Source: Rubrivivax sp. (GTDB taxonomy: Bacteria > Pseudomonadota > Gammaproteobacteria > Burkholderiales > Burkholderiaceae_C). From it: a stretch of DNA of 64,000 nt. The notes under the pieces were generated by a model that made no database searches, was not told the origin of the DNA, and saw nothing but the letters and a program-made list of their open reading frames with translations. This document shows positions 44,664 through 54,454 of the stretch, piece after piece; the stretch's first letter is position 1; each line of letters starts with the position of its first letter. Location: positions 52,327 to 116,326 of the forward strand of contig JALHPF010000017.1 in the NCBI GenBank assembly GCA_022842595.1, in the 5' to 3' direction. A program made the position numbers and the translations under genes.

Positions 44664-45638
44664 TCAGCCGGCCAGCAGGTCGTGCATCGCCTCGGTCGGC
44701 ACGATGGCCCCGCGGTGCTGCACCACGCGCGCAGCCAGCCGGTTGCCGGCGCGGGCGGCAGTCAACGGTGGTGCGCCGGCCAGACGCGCAGCCAGATAGG
44801 CGCCGGCGAAGCTGTCGCCGGCGGCGGTGGTGTCGACCACCCGCGGCACGGCTTCGGTGGGCACCTCGGTGGCGTCCTGCCCCGGCCCGCGCACCCAGGT
44901 GGATGCGGCGCCGCGCTTGACCACCACTTCGGCTGGCGGCAGGTCCAGGCACAGTTGCAGCTGGCGGGCGGCGTCGCCCTCGCCCCACAGCGCCTGTTCA
45001 TCGTCCAGCGTCACCAGCGCGGTGCTGGCGATGCCGTAGGCGCGGGCGAACGCGGCGCGGGCGACGGCCACGTCGGGCCACAGGCGCGGGCGGTAGTTGT
45101 TGTCGAAGACCACCTGCGCGCCGCGGGCGCGCAGCGCCTGCATCAGCGCGAACAGGCGTTCGCGCCCGGCCGGCGGCAGGATCGCCAGGCTGATACCGCT
45201 GCAGTACAGCATCTCGAGCGTGGCCGCCTGCGCTTCCAGAGGCGTGGGGGTGGTATCGGCACCGGCCTCGCAGCCGGCTTCGAAGTAGCTGCGCGCCGCG
45301 GCGCTGTCGCGCCAGTAGCTGAAGTGGCGTTCGCCGTGGGCGTCGGTGTCGATCATGTAGAGGCCCGGCATGCGCCCGGGCAGCCGGCGCACCAGGCCCA
45401 GGTCCAGGCCCTCGGCGGCCCAGCGTTCGAGCAGGCCGCTGCTCAAGGTGTCATCGCCCAGCGCGGTGGCGTAGCGCACCTGCAGGCTGGCTGGCGCGCT
45501 GCAGCGCGCCAGGTAGACAGCGGTATTGAAGGTGTCGCCGCCATAGCCCTGGCGCAGGGTGCCGAAGGCCTGGCCCTGCAGTTCGAGCATGCATTCGCCG
45601 AACAAGGCCACGCGGCGGGGGTTGGAAGGTGTCGACAT
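44664..45638 (-). CDS. kdgK: 2-dehydro-3-deoxygluconokinase
   Basis: A 324-residue PfkB-family kinase phosphorylating KDG to KDPG. The N-terminal FGECMLELQGQAFGTLRQGYGGDTFNTAVYLAR has the KdgK substrate signature, and the C-terminal DTTAAGDSFAGAYLAARL holds the catalytic Asp and anion hole. It converges with ygjV and is divergent from the IclR gene. The perfect operator palindrome at 45682-45696 lies 44 bases upstream of its start. KDPG aldolase (eda) is not in the window and must be encoded elsewhere. Confidence 0.95.
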   Translation of the reverse strand: MSTPSNPRRVALFGECMLELQGQAFGTLRQGYGGDTFNTAVYLARCSAPASLQVRYATALGDDTLSSGLLERWAAEGLDLGLVRRLPGRMPGLYMIDTDAHGERHFSYWRDSAAARSYFEAGCEAGADTTPTPLEAQAATLEMLYCSGISLAILPPAGRERLFALMQALRARGAQVVFDNNYRPRLWPDVAVARAAFARAYGIASTALVTLDDEQALWGEGDAARQLQLCLDLPPAEVVVKRGAASTWVRGPGQDATEVPTEAVPRVVDTTAAGDSFAGAYLAARLAGAPPLTAARAGNRLAARVVQHRGAIVPTEAMHDLLAG

Positions 45639-45681
45639 GCCGTGGTTTCGCCAGCTCTCGATCCGTACTGGATCCGTTTTT

Positions 45682-45696
45682 TGAAACGCCGTTTCA
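45682..45696. promoter_or_regulatory. Perfect 15-bp KdgR/IclR operator palindrome
   Basis: TGAAAC-GCC-GTTTCA, symmetric at all twelve arm positions, lies between kdgK (44 bases away) and the IclR gene (54 bases away). A further half-site TGAAACGCC begins at 45735, nearer the regulator start. The arrangement suits repression of kdgK and autoregulation. Known KdgR sites contain the same TGAAA/TTTCA elements. Confidence 0.8.
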
Positions 45697-45749
45697 TTGT
45701 GTCACGGCGCCGACAAGCGTCACAATAAAGTTCTTGAAACGCCAGCCCG

Positions 45750-46580
45750 ATGAATTCAAAACAGCTCGAAGACGACCTGCTCGACAGCCGCCAGCCGGAA
45801 TCGGTGGCGGCTGTGCTGAAGGTGTTTGCCATCCTGCAAGCACTGGCCGAACGCAGTGAAACCGGCATCAGCGACCTGTCGATCCGCCTGGCCATGCCCA
45901 AGGCCACGGTCTACCGTTTCCTGAACACGATGAAGACCCTGGGCTACGTGCGCCAGGAAACCGACAGCGAACGCTATGGCCTGACGATGAAGGTGTTCGA
46001 GCTGGGCACCAAGGCGTTGCAGTACCCCGAGCTGGTGGGCCTGGCCAACCCGCAGATGCAGATGCTGGCCGACCGCACTGGCGAGACCGTGCACCTGGGC
46101 ATGCTGATCGACAGCGAAATCATCTATGTGCACAAGGTCGACAGCCGCCACATGCTGGGCATGTATTCACGCGTGGGCCGGCGTGCGCCGATCCACTGCA
46201 CCGCCATCGGCAAGGTGCTGCTGGCCTGGGAAAACGCCGAACGCCGCGACCATGTGCTGAAGGGCGTGAAGTTCGAGCGCTTCCGCGACAAGACCATCAC
46301 CGAACCCGCTGCCTTCCTGGCCGAACTGGACCGCACGCGCGAACAAGGCTTCGGCCAGGACCGCGAGGAATTCGATCAGCACATCCGCTGCGTGGGCGTG
46401 CCCATCTTCGACCGCTTCAACCAGGCCGTGGCGGGCTTGAGCATCAGCTTTCCCACCTTCCGCTACGACGAGCAGCGTGAACCCGAGATGGTGGCCATGC
46501 TGACCGAGGCCAGCCGCGCGATCAGCGAGCCGCTGGGCTGCACCCACTTTCCATTGCCGCTGCACCCCGCCAAACGCTGA
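45750..46580 (+). CDS. kdgR: IclR-family regulator of the pectin locus (KdgR-like)
   Basis: A 276-residue repressor. The IclR winged helix is in residues 20-75 (SVAAVLKVFAILQALAERSETGISDLSIRLAMPKATVYRFL) and the effector domain in 90-265 (MQMLADRTGETVHLGMLI, HCTAIGKVLLAW, GVPIFDRFNQAVAGLSIS). It resembles enterobacterial KdgR, which binds KDG and controls pectin catabolism. Divergence from kdgK and the flanking TGAAAC palindrome support that role. The name rests on homology plus context. Confidence 0.88.
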   Translation: MNSKQLEDDLLDSRQPESVAAVLKVFAILQALAERSETGISDLSIRLAMPKATVYRFLNTMKTLGYVRQETDSERYGLTMKVFELGTKALQYPELVGLANPQMQMLADRTGETVHLGMLIDSEIIYVHKVDSRHMLGMYSRVGRRAPIHCTAIGKVLLAWENAERRDHVLKGVKFERFRDKTITEPAAFLAELDRTREQGFGQDREEFDQHIRCVGVPIFDRFNQAVAGLSISFPTFRYDEQREPEMVAMLTEASRAISEPLGCTHFPLPLHPAKR

Positions 46581-46582
46581 AG

Positions 46583-46598
46583 CCCCGGCGAACCGGGG
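46583..46598. terminator. Short hairpin between convergent genes
   Basis: CCCCGG (46583-46588), a CGAA loop and CCGGGG (46593-46598) form a 6-bp stem with a stable tetraloop in the 42-bp gap between kdgR and the convergent PEP-CTERM gene. There is no U-tract, so termination is only probable. Confidence 0.5.
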
Positions 46599-46622
46599 AT
46601 TCAAGCGCAGGCTTGCGAGGCT

Positions 46623-47309
46623 TCAGCCCCGGCGACGGCGCGACCAGGCCAGCAAGCCGGCCAGACCGGCGGCGAAGAGCGCGTAGGTCGAAGGTTCCGG
46701 CACCACACCCGCCTGGATGCCTGTGAGCGGCGTCGACTCGAAGGCGTAGTCGACCAGGGTTCCCGGCACACCCCCGGTGAGGATCACGCGCGCCCAGCCG
46801 AAATGCACCGTGTCGTCCACGGCCGAGCCCAGGTTGGCGCCTTCGTTGCGGAAGCGGAAGCCGAAGATGGCCTGGCTGCCGGTGCTGAGTGCGGAGCCGG
46901 AAGGACTGCCGGTATTGAAGATGCTGGCGCCGTCGATCGGCGTGCCCACCGCGAGATTCAACGCCGCACCGGTGGAGGTGACGGACACGTAGCCGCGCGA
47001 CGTGACTGGAACCGGCGTCGGCGCCGACTGGCCCGAAGTCGTAGGCGAAAACAGCGTCCAGGCCGTCGATCCGAAAAGGTTGAAATCGAAGTTGGCGCCC
47101 GGGCCGCCCAGCACTGGGAAGGTACTCGGGCCCGTGTAGGTCGAACCGTCGATGACATTCACGTACAGGCCCGCCGTGGTGTTGGGAATCGCCAGATTCA
47201 GCGGGCCGCTGTAGATGATGACAGCCTGCGCGCCAGTGGACGCCAGTGCCGCCGCCAGTGCCAGCGACGTCGCGGCGCCGATGCGTTGGATGGAAACCTG
47301 TTTGCTCAT
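46623..47309 (-). CDS. PEP-CTERM exported protein, paralogue of the one at 24190
   Basis: A 228-residue secreted protein. ATG 47309 has GGAG about 10 bases upstream and starts the signal MSKQVSIQRIGAATSLALAAALASTGAQA. The C-terminal sorting signal is VPEPSTYALFAAGLAGLLAW then SRRRRG. The body shares several stretches with the 24190 protein: VIIYSGPLNLAIPNTTAGLYVNV here against VVVFNPINLPIPNTIDGLYVNV there, and DYAFESTPLTGIQAGVVPEP against GYAFESTPNLAIQAGVVPEP. Both therefore belong to one PEP-CTERM subfamily, probably surface-exposed. The two genes lie next to the glyoxylate operon and next to the pectin locus, 22 kb apart. Confidence 0.9.
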   Translation of the reverse strand: MSKQVSIQRIGAATSLALAAALASTGAQAVIIYSGPLNLAIPNTTAGLYVNVIDGSTYTGPSTFPVLGGPGANFDFNLFGSTAWTLFSPTTSGQSAPTPVPVTSRGYVSVTSTGAALNLAVGTPIDGASIFNTGSPSGSALSTGSQAIFGFRFRNEGANLGSAVDDTVHFGWARVILTGGVPGTLVDYAFESTPLTGIQAGVVPEPSTYALFAAGLAGLLAWSRRRRG

Positions 47310-47564
47310 GGATCGAATGCTCCGGATAGGTGACGAGGAGGATCGAAAAAGCGCCGCGTGATCGCTCCGTGCGGGACATAACACGCGAACTGCAAGCCTC
47401 CGGACAACGCCAAGCGACGTCAACCACCGACTTGAAGGGTACCTGCAAGCATTGGTTACAACACCGGATTCGAAGCGACAACCGTCTTCGCGCGTGCTGG
47501 CCGACGCTCAGAGGCAAGGCTCCGGCCCATGCGCGCCGCCAGCCGAGCCAGCGAGAATCAGCAG

Positions 47565-48893
47565 ATGGAAAACGCCCCAGCCCGTACCGACGTTCCTTCA
47601 GCCCGGCAAGACCCGCGTGGTTTTCTGGGCGCCCTCTACGCCGCCGCTGTGGCCCGGGCCCTGCCGGCGCAGACCATCGGCGCGCACCTGCCAGCACCAC
47701 CGGCGCGTGGCCGCACCCTGGTGCTGGGCGCAGGCAAGGCCGGCGGGGCGATGGCCGCGGCGGTGGACACGCTCTGGCCTGCCGACAAGCCGCTGTCGGG
47801 CCTGGTCGTCACCCGCTACGACCATGTGCCGCCGGCCTATGCCGCACGGCCGGGCCGCATCGAGGTCGTCGAGGCCCGCCACCCGGTGCCCGATGAGGCC
47901 GGGTTGCGGGCCACGGCGCGCATCGCGCAGCTGGCCCAGGGCCTGACGGCCGACGACCTGGTGCTGTGCCTCATCAGCGGCGGCGGTTCGGCCTTGCTCT
48001 CGATGCCCGCCCCCGGCCTGACGCTGGCCGACAAGCAGGCCATCAACAAGGCGCTGCTGCACAGCGGTGCCGCCATCGACGAGATGAACTGCGTGCGCAA
48101 GCACCTGAGCGGCATCAAGGGCGGGCGCCTGGCCGCGATGTGCGCGCCGGCGCGCGTGGTCACGCTGCTCATCAGCGACGTGCCCGGCGACGCGCCCGAG
48201 GTCATCGCCAGCGGGCCCACCGTGGCCGATTCCAGCACCTGCGCCGACGCGCTGGCCATCCTGCGCCGCTACCGCATCGACATTCCCGCCGCTGCGCTGG
48301 CCGGGCTGGAAAGCGGCGCCTTCGAGACGCCCAAGCCCGGCGACGCCATCTTCGCCGGCCACGAGGTGCACACCATCGCCACACCGCAGCAGAGCCTTGA
48401 AGCGGCCGCCGCGCTGGCGCGTGCGGCCGGGATCGACGCGCACATCCTGGGCGACGACCTGGAAGGCGAAAGCCGCGAAGTCGGCAAGGTGCATGCGGCC
48501 CTGGCGCGCGCGGTGGCGCGCCGCGGCCAGCCCTTTGCGCGGCCCTGCGTCATCCTGAGCGGCGGCGAAACCACGGTCACGGTGCGCCACCCCCAGCCCG
48601 GCCGGGGCGGCCGCGCCGGTGAATTCCTGATGGGCTGCGCCCTGGCTCTGCAGGGGCAGCCCGGGGTGCACGTGCTGGCGGCCGACACCGATGGCATCGA
48701 CGGCATCGAATCGAACGCCGGTGCCATCGTCACCCCCAGCACCCTGGCACGGGCGCAGGCCCTGGGCCTGAACGCCGCGGCCATGCTGGACCGGCACGAC
48801 GCCTACCCCTTCTTCGAAGCCCTGGGCGACCTGGTGGTGCCGGGGCCGACGTTCACCAACGTCAACGACTTCAGGGCGCTGCTGGTGCTGTAG
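47565..48893 (+). CDS. Glycerate 2-kinase (MOFRL family)
   Basis: A 442-residue class II glycerate kinase giving 2-phosphoglycerate. RTLVLGAGKAGGAMAAAVD and LCLISGGGSALLSMPAPGLTLADKQAINKALLHSG are the N-terminal (DUF4147) signatures. The MOFRL domain contains PCVILSGGETTVTVR, GRGGRAGEFLMGCAL and DTDGIDGIESNAGAIV. The start at 47565 (MENAPART) is preferred over an upstream in-frame ATG at 47529. It completes the glyoxylate-to-glycerate route begun by gcl-hyi-glxR at 20.6-24.1 kb, although it is not linked to it. Confidence 0.92.
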   Translation: MENAPARTDVPSARQDPRGFLGALYAAAVARALPAQTIGAHLPAPPARGRTLVLGAGKAGGAMAAAVDTLWPADKPLSGLVVTRYDHVPPAYAARPGRIEVVEARHPVPDEAGLRATARIAQLAQGLTADDLVLCLISGGGSALLSMPAPGLTLADKQAINKALLHSGAAIDEMNCVRKHLSGIKGGRLAAMCAPARVVTLLISDVPGDAPEVIASGPTVADSSTCADALAILRRYRIDIPAAALAGLESGAFETPKPGDAIFAGHEVHTIATPQQSLEAAAALARAAGIDAHILGDDLEGESREVGKVHAALARAVARRGQPFARPCVILSGGETTVTVRHPQPGRGGRAGEFLMGCALALQGQPGVHVLAADTDGIDGIESNAGAIVTPSTLARAQALGLNAAAMLDRHDAYPFFEALGDLVVPGPTFTNVNDFRALLVL

Positions 48894-48896
48894 CCG

Positions 48897-49625
48897 ATGG
48901 CCGCGCACCGGCCGTTGATCGACGCGCTGCGTGCCAGCTTCGCCGCGCACGCCGACGCCGCGCGGGCAGCGCCGATGCAGGCCTACATGAAGTCGGACCT
49001 GCCCTTCCACGGCATCGCCGCGCCGCTGCGCCGCCAGCTCACCGCGGCGGTGGTGCAGCAACACCCGCTGGGCGACAGCCTGACCCTGTCCGACACCATG
49101 CGCGCGCTGTGGGACGAAGCCCGCTTCCGCGAGGAACGCTACGCCGCCAGCGAACTGGCACGGCAGCGGCCGCACCGCCCCCTGCTGGCCTTGCCGCTGC
49201 TGCCGGTGTTCGAACACATGATCGTCACGGGGGCCTGGTGGGACCACTGCGACGAGATCTCGGCCCAGGCCATCGGCCCGCTGCTGGCCCGCCACCCGGC
49301 CGCGATGAAGCCCGTTCTGCGCCGCTGGGCCCGGGGCGACGACCTGTGGCTGCGCCGCGCCGCCATCCTGTGCCAGCGCGGACTGAAGCGCGAGTTCGAC
49401 GCAGCCCTGCTGGTCGAATGCATCCTGGCGTCGATCGGGCCCAGCAGCGCCGCCAATCCCTGGCCTGGCGAGTTCTTCCTGCGCAAGGGCATCGGCTGGG
49501 CACTGCGCGAGCGCTCGTACGACGCGCCCGACGAGGTGCGGGCCTTTTGCGCCGAGTACGCGGCGCAGCTGGCGCCGCTGACGCTGCGCGAAGCGCTGAA
49601 GGCGCTGAAGCGGCGCGGGGCCTGA
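48897..49625 (+). CDS. DNA alkylation repair protein (AlkD-like HEAT-repeat family)
   Basis: A 242-residue all-helical protein. MKSDLPFHGIAAPLRR, the ARFREERYAASELARQR stretch and WWDHCDEISAQAIGPLLARHP match the AlkC/AlkD DNA glycosylase family, which removes N3- and N7-alkyl purines without base flipping. The Trp and Asp in WWDHCD are consistent with the AlkD active site. It starts 3 bases after the glycerate kinase stop. Its stop codon lies inside the first unit of an 8-bp tandem repeat. Confidence 0.87.
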   Translation: MAAHRPLIDALRASFAAHADAARAAPMQAYMKSDLPFHGIAAPLRRQLTAAVVQQHPLGDSLTLSDTMRALWDEARFREERYAASELARQRPHRPLLALPLLPVFEHMIVTGAWWDHCDEISAQAIGPLLARHPAAMKPVLRRWARGDDLWLRRAAILCQRGLKREFDAALLVECILASIGPSSAANPWPGEFFLRKGIGWALRERSYDAPDEVRAFCAEYAAQLAPLTLREALKALKRRGA

Positions 49626-49700
49626 AGTCCTGAAGTCCTGAAGTCCTGAAGTCCTGAAGTCCTGAAGTCCTGAAGTCGTGAAGTCCTGAAGTCCTGATGT
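49621..49700. repeat. Ten-unit 8-bp tandem repeat (CCTGAAGT)
   Basis: Ten consecutive copies of CCTGAAGT occupy 80 bp. Eight are perfect; unit 8 is CGTGAAGT and unit 10 CCTGATGT. The array begins over the stop codon of the alkD-like gene, so changes in copy number would not alter the protein. It may be a slippage-prone microsatellite or influence transcript ends. Confidence 0.95.
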
Positions 49701-49955
49701 TCAGGGCCCCGAAGAGTTCGCCCAGGCAGTTGCCAGCGTCGACGCACTGGGCCGCCAGCGCCTGTGTTCATTCGCTGCGGAACGCGGCGGATGCCCAAGA
49801 GGTCCGGGCCGTGCCCGCGTCTCCGCGCGGGCCACCGGTTCGGCAGCGCACAGACAGGCGCACCGCCTACCGCGCAAAGTGAGCACATGGCGCTCGGGCG
49901 CAATGCTCCGAGCGTCATCCCAGCTGCTGCGCAGCACCGCAACACGGAAACCCAG

Positions 49956-50399
49956 ATGAAACCAAAACACTTGCCAGGCACCGACTTCGAGGCCGACGAA
50001 CGCAGCGGCCGCACCGACGCTCACCTGGGCCCCAGCGACAGTTCAGACAGCGCCAGCGACCTGGCCGGACTGGATGGCACGGACGACGGTGATCCCAGCG
50101 TTCCGGTCGACGTTGCCCTGCGCGAAGAAGGCGGACGCAGTTTCTCGTCTGCCGAGCCCTTGAACGGCGCAGCCACCGATTCGGCAGGCACGGGCGAAAG
50201 CCGCAGTGCAGGCGCCGACGCGGGCGTCGAAGCCGCCGATGTCGGCATCGATCGGGTTTTCACGCCGGGTCGCCAGCCAGACGGCAGCTGGGAGGAAGAC
50301 CTGGATCAGGACCTTGCGTTCATGGACCGACCCGATGCGTCCGAGCGGCCACAAGGAAGCAACTTGACGCGAACGCCCTCGAAGCGGGCGACACGCTGA
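49956..50399 (+). CDS. Acidic low-complexity hypothetical protein
   Basis: A 147-residue protein very rich in Asp, Ser, Gly and Ala, without membrane segment or signal peptide. It opens MKPKHLPGTDFEADERSGRTDAHLGP and includes DGTDDGDPSVPVDVALREEGG and a more structured end, VFTPGRQPDGSWEEDLDQD. The ordered charge pattern and complete reading frame suggest a real, probably disordered protein, and I believe similar ones occur in related Burkholderiales, but I cannot assign a function. It lies alone in a gene-poor stretch. Confidence 0.6.
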   Translation: MKPKHLPGTDFEADERSGRTDAHLGPSDSSDSASDLAGLDGTDDGDPSVPVDVALREEGGRSFSSAEPLNGAATDSAGTGESRSAGADAGVEAADVGIDRVFTPGRQPDGSWEEDLDQDLAFMDRPDASERPQGSNLTRTPSKRATR

Positions 50400-50515
50400 A
50401 CCGGAACAGCAGGCCGGGCACGGTGACAGGCGCCGTCCAATAGAAACTGGGGGAGCCATGGGACATCCAGACACGCCATGTCGCTGCACCTCCATAGCCG
50501 CGATATCCGACAAAG

Positions 50516-50941
50516 ATGCCTTCGGTGTACAGCGAGTCCCTCAGGCCGCAGTATGCGTTTGGTCATGGCTTGTCGTACACCACGTTCGACTACAGCAACC
50601 TGCGCGTCACGCCGACGTCGGTGACGGTGACGGTGCGCAATTCAGGGACCGTGGCCGGCAGCGAAGTCGTGCAGGTCTACGCCGGCACTTTGCCTGCGCC
50701 TGGACCCACCGCGCCCAAGACGCTGGCCGGGTTCGCCAGGGTGCCGCTGCAGCCCGGGCAGTCGCAGGACGTGAGCATCGCGCTGAGTCCGGAGTCGCTG
50801 TAGTACTGGAGCGTGAGCGCTCGTGCTTGGGTGACACCGGCGGGCAGCGTGCCGATCATGGTGGGTTCGTCGTCAGCCGACATACGGCTCAGGGGCGCCG
50901 TGCTGCAGACAGCTGCGGTGTTGCGGCCCGCGGGCTCGTGA
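50516..50941 (+). pseudogene. Decayed C-terminal fragment of a GH3 beta-glucosidase
   Basis: The reading frame encodes the fibronectin III-like C-terminal domain of GH3 enzymes: YAFGHGLSYTTFDYSNLRV, then NSGTVAGSEVVQVYAG, LAGFARVPLQPGQSQDV. A TAG at 50801-50803 interrupts it, and the same frame continues with YWSVSARAWVTPAGSVPIMVG and SSSADIRL, the usual end of the domain, to a stop at 50939-50941. The catalytic (beta/alpha)8 and sandwich domains are absent; an in-frame stop lies just upstream. It is a truncated and nonsense-mutated relic. The active GH1 beta-glucosidase operon begins only about 1 kb away. Confidence 0.82.
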
Positions 50942-51200
50942 ACCGAAGATGCAGACCCAGGCCGAATTGCGCTGCAGGCCCCCCTTCACTCGAGTCATCG
51001 TCGATCCGTCACGGGCAAGGATGGGCGAGGCCCTCGCCCCCGGAAGCCCGCCGCAAGCAGCTCAGCGGACTGGCGGGTGGTCGACGGCAGATTCGAGTCT
51101 TCGACTCCAACGGATCGTCGTCGAATCGATCGGGTCGCAAGGCCACCGCGTGATCCGGACTTCCTGACTCCAACTTAACCACTCACCGAAAGCGTCCACC

Positions 51201-51758
51201 ATGACCGAGAAGACCGCCAGCGTGCATTGGGAAGGGACCGGGGTGGCCTTGGCGGCTGCCGACCATGTTCTGGGCAACGCACACGCCAGGATCACACTGC
51301 TCGAATACGGCGACTACGAGTGCCCGGCATGCCACCAGGCCGAGCCGATGGTGCGGCATCTGGTCGATACCCATCCTGGCCGTCTTTGCCTGGTGTTTCG
51401 GCATTACCCGCTGATGGAGCTTCACCCGAACGCGGAACGCGCGGCCGAGGCGGCCGAGGCTGCTGCTGCACAAGGCCGCTTCTGGCCGATGCACCGGCTG
51501 CTGTTCGCCCAGGCGCAACACCTCACGCCAGCGGCCCTGGCGGGCCATGCGCAGTCCCTGGGGCTGGACATGAACCGCTTCAATGCCGAAATGGCCGACC
51601 GCATCTACACGCAGCGCGTGCAGGAACACCGCCGTGCAGGCGAACACGACGGCTTGCGGGCCACCCCCGCGTTCTTCCTGAACGGCCAGGCCGTGGACGT
51701 CTCGTTCGGCTTGGAGAAGCTGGACGAGGCCGTGCACGCGGCGTTGAAGTCAGCCTGA
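51201..51758 (+). CDS. DsbA-family thioredoxin-fold oxidoreductase
   Basis: A 185-residue protein with the redox motif CPAC at residues 41-44 in YGDYECPACHQAEP and the cis-Pro loop RATPAFFLNGQ. A helical insert between them is typical of DsbA/NhaA-C-terminal-like thioredoxins. There is no signal peptide, so it is probably cytoplasmic, as in the DSBA oxidoreductases often found with stress genes. Upstream 50942-51200 shows nothing I can assign beyond a small hairpin near 51095-51107. Confidence 0.88.
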   Translation: MTEKTASVHWEGTGVALAAADHVLGNAHARITLLEYGDYECPACHQAEPMVRHLVDTHPGRLCLVFRHYPLMELHPNAERAAEAAEAAAAQGRFWPMHRLLFAQAQHLTPAALAGHAQSLGLDMNRFNAEMADRIYTQRVQEHRRAGEHDGLRATPAFFLNGQAVDVSFGLEKLDEAVHAALKSA

Positions 51759-52023
51759 CATCCCGCCTGATCGAACGCGGCCGCCCCGGGCTCCTGGCCG
51801 AGGCGATCGGCCGCTCAAGCGCACCCGCCTGCCCCACCCAGGCCCGGCGCTCGCGGTCGAAGAAGGCGGGCCACGCGAGGTCGGGCACAGGCTGGCCACG
51901 CCCTGCGTCGCGCCCAACGGCTGGGTGCTGGCGGCTTCGCCGGTGGGCGCTGCCGCCGCCCATGATGCGGGCCTGCTGCGCCAGGGCGATGACGGCAGCG
52001 CGAAGCCGGGCGGCGGGGGAAGC

Positions 52024-53079
<1,056 letters not shown>

Positions 53080-53081
53080 GG

Positions 53082-54431
53082 TCAGACTCCGACTTTCTGG
53101 GCATGCTGTTCACGCCAGCGCTGCAGGAAGCCGCGGTACCAGAGTGCACTGTCCTTCAGCGTGCGCTGCTGGGTGGCGTAGTCCACATGCACGATGCCGA
53201 AGCGCTTGGCGTAGCCGCTGCTCCATTCGAAGTTGTCCATCAGGCTCCAGACCATGTAGCCGGCCATCGGCACCCCTTGGTCGCGAGCGTCGGCCACCGC
53301 GGCAATGTGATCATGCAGGTAGGCGGTGCGGTCGGCATCGTGCACCTGGCCGTCGGTCGCTGGGTCCTTGAAGGCGCCGCCGTTTTCGGTGATGTAGACG
53401 GGCGGCAGGCTCACGTCACGGTGCATCGTCAGCAGCAGTTCGGTCAGGCCGCGCGGGTAGATCTCCCAGTCCATGTCGGTCAGCGGCAGGCCCGACTTCT
53501 TGACGTCGAAGCTGGCGTCGGCGCTGGACACCACGCGTGTGTAGTAGTTGATGCCCAGGAAGTCCAGTGGCTGGGCAATGTCGGCCATGTCGCCGGGTTG
53601 CACCTGGGGCGCGTCGGCGCCCAGCGCGGCCAACGCCTCTTCGGGGTAGTGGCCCTTGAACATCGGGTCGGTGTACCAGCAGCGCCCGCCCAGGTCGGCC
53701 ATGTGCGAAGCCTGGATGTCGGCGGCTGTGTCGGTGGCAGGCATCATGTGGGCCAGGTTCAGCACGATGCCCAGCGGCGCAGCCGCGCCTTCGGCGCGCA
53801 AGGCCTGCAGTGCCAGGCCGTGGCTCAGCAGCAGGTGGTGGGCCACCTGGGTGGCAGTGCGACGGCTCTTCAGGCCGGGTGCGAACACACCCTGTTCGTG
53901 GCCGAGCACGGCAATCACCCAGGGTTCGTTGTGCGTCGTCAGCGTGGCAAGGCGGTCGCCCAGGCGGCGCTGCACGCCCCGCGCGTAGTCGACGAAGCGG
54001 TTCACCGTTTCGCGCGTGGCCCAGCCGCCGGTGTCCTGCAAGGCCTGCGGCAGGTCCCAGTGGTTCAGCGTCAGGTGCGGCTTCAACCCGCGCGCCAGCA
54101 GGCCGTCGACCAGGCGGTCGTAGAAGGCCAGGCCGGCTTCATTCCAGGCGCCACGGCCCAGCGGCTGAACCCGCGGCCAGCTGACCGAAAAACGGTAGGC
54201 GCCCACGCCCAGCCCGGCGATCAGGTCGAGGTCGCTGCCGAGCCGGTGATAGTGATCGCAGGCGATGTCGCCGTTGCTGGCGTCGGCAATCGCGCCGGGC
54301 TGGCGGCAGAAGCGGTCCCAGATCGATTCGCCCTTGCCGTCTTCGAAAGCCGCGCCTTCGATCTGGAAAGCGCTGGTGGCCACGCCCCAGGTGAAGTCGG
54401 CGGGGAATCGGCGGTGCAGGTCGTGGTTCAT
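53082..54431 (-). CDS. GH1 beta-glucosidase
   Basis: A 449-residue retaining glycosidase without signal peptide, so it acts on imported disaccharides in the cytoplasm. FPADFTWGVATSAFQIEGA is the N-terminal GH1 signature. The acid/base Glu169 is in TTHNEPW and the nucleophile Glu349 in YITENGG. The substrate-binding WSLMDNFEWSSGY lies near the end. It sits inside the transporter operon, between the second permease and the ATPase, which suggests cellobiose or a plant beta-glucoside as substrate. Confidence 0.94.
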   Translation of the reverse strand: MNHDLHRRFPADFTWGVATSAFQIEGAAFEDGKGESIWDRFCRQPGAIADASNGDIACDHYHRLGSDLDLIAGLGVGAYRFSVSWPRVQPLGRGAWNEAGLAFYDRLVDGLLARGLKPHLTLNHWDLPQALQDTGGWATRETVNRFVDYARGVQRRLGDRLATLTTHNEPWVIAVLGHEQGVFAPGLKSRRTATQVAHHLLLSHGLALQALRAEGAAAPLGIVLNLAHMMPATDTAADIQASHMADLGGRCWYTDPMFKGHYPEEALAALGADAPQVQPGDMADIAQPLDFLGINYYTRVVSSADASFDVKKSGLPLTDMDWEIYPRGLTELLLTMHRDVSLPPVYITENGGAFKDPATDGQVHDADRTAYLHDHIAAVADARDQGVPMAGYMVWSLMDNFEWSSGYAKRFGIVHVDYATQQRTLKDSALWYRGFLQRWREQHAQKVGV

Positions 54432-54454
54432 GGCGGGTCGGGACAGGTGCAGCG

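Noticed and set aside
49621..49700. Tandem repeats considered as replication-initiator iterons or a CRISPR array
   Set aside because: 8-bp units without spacers, no rep or cas genes nearby.
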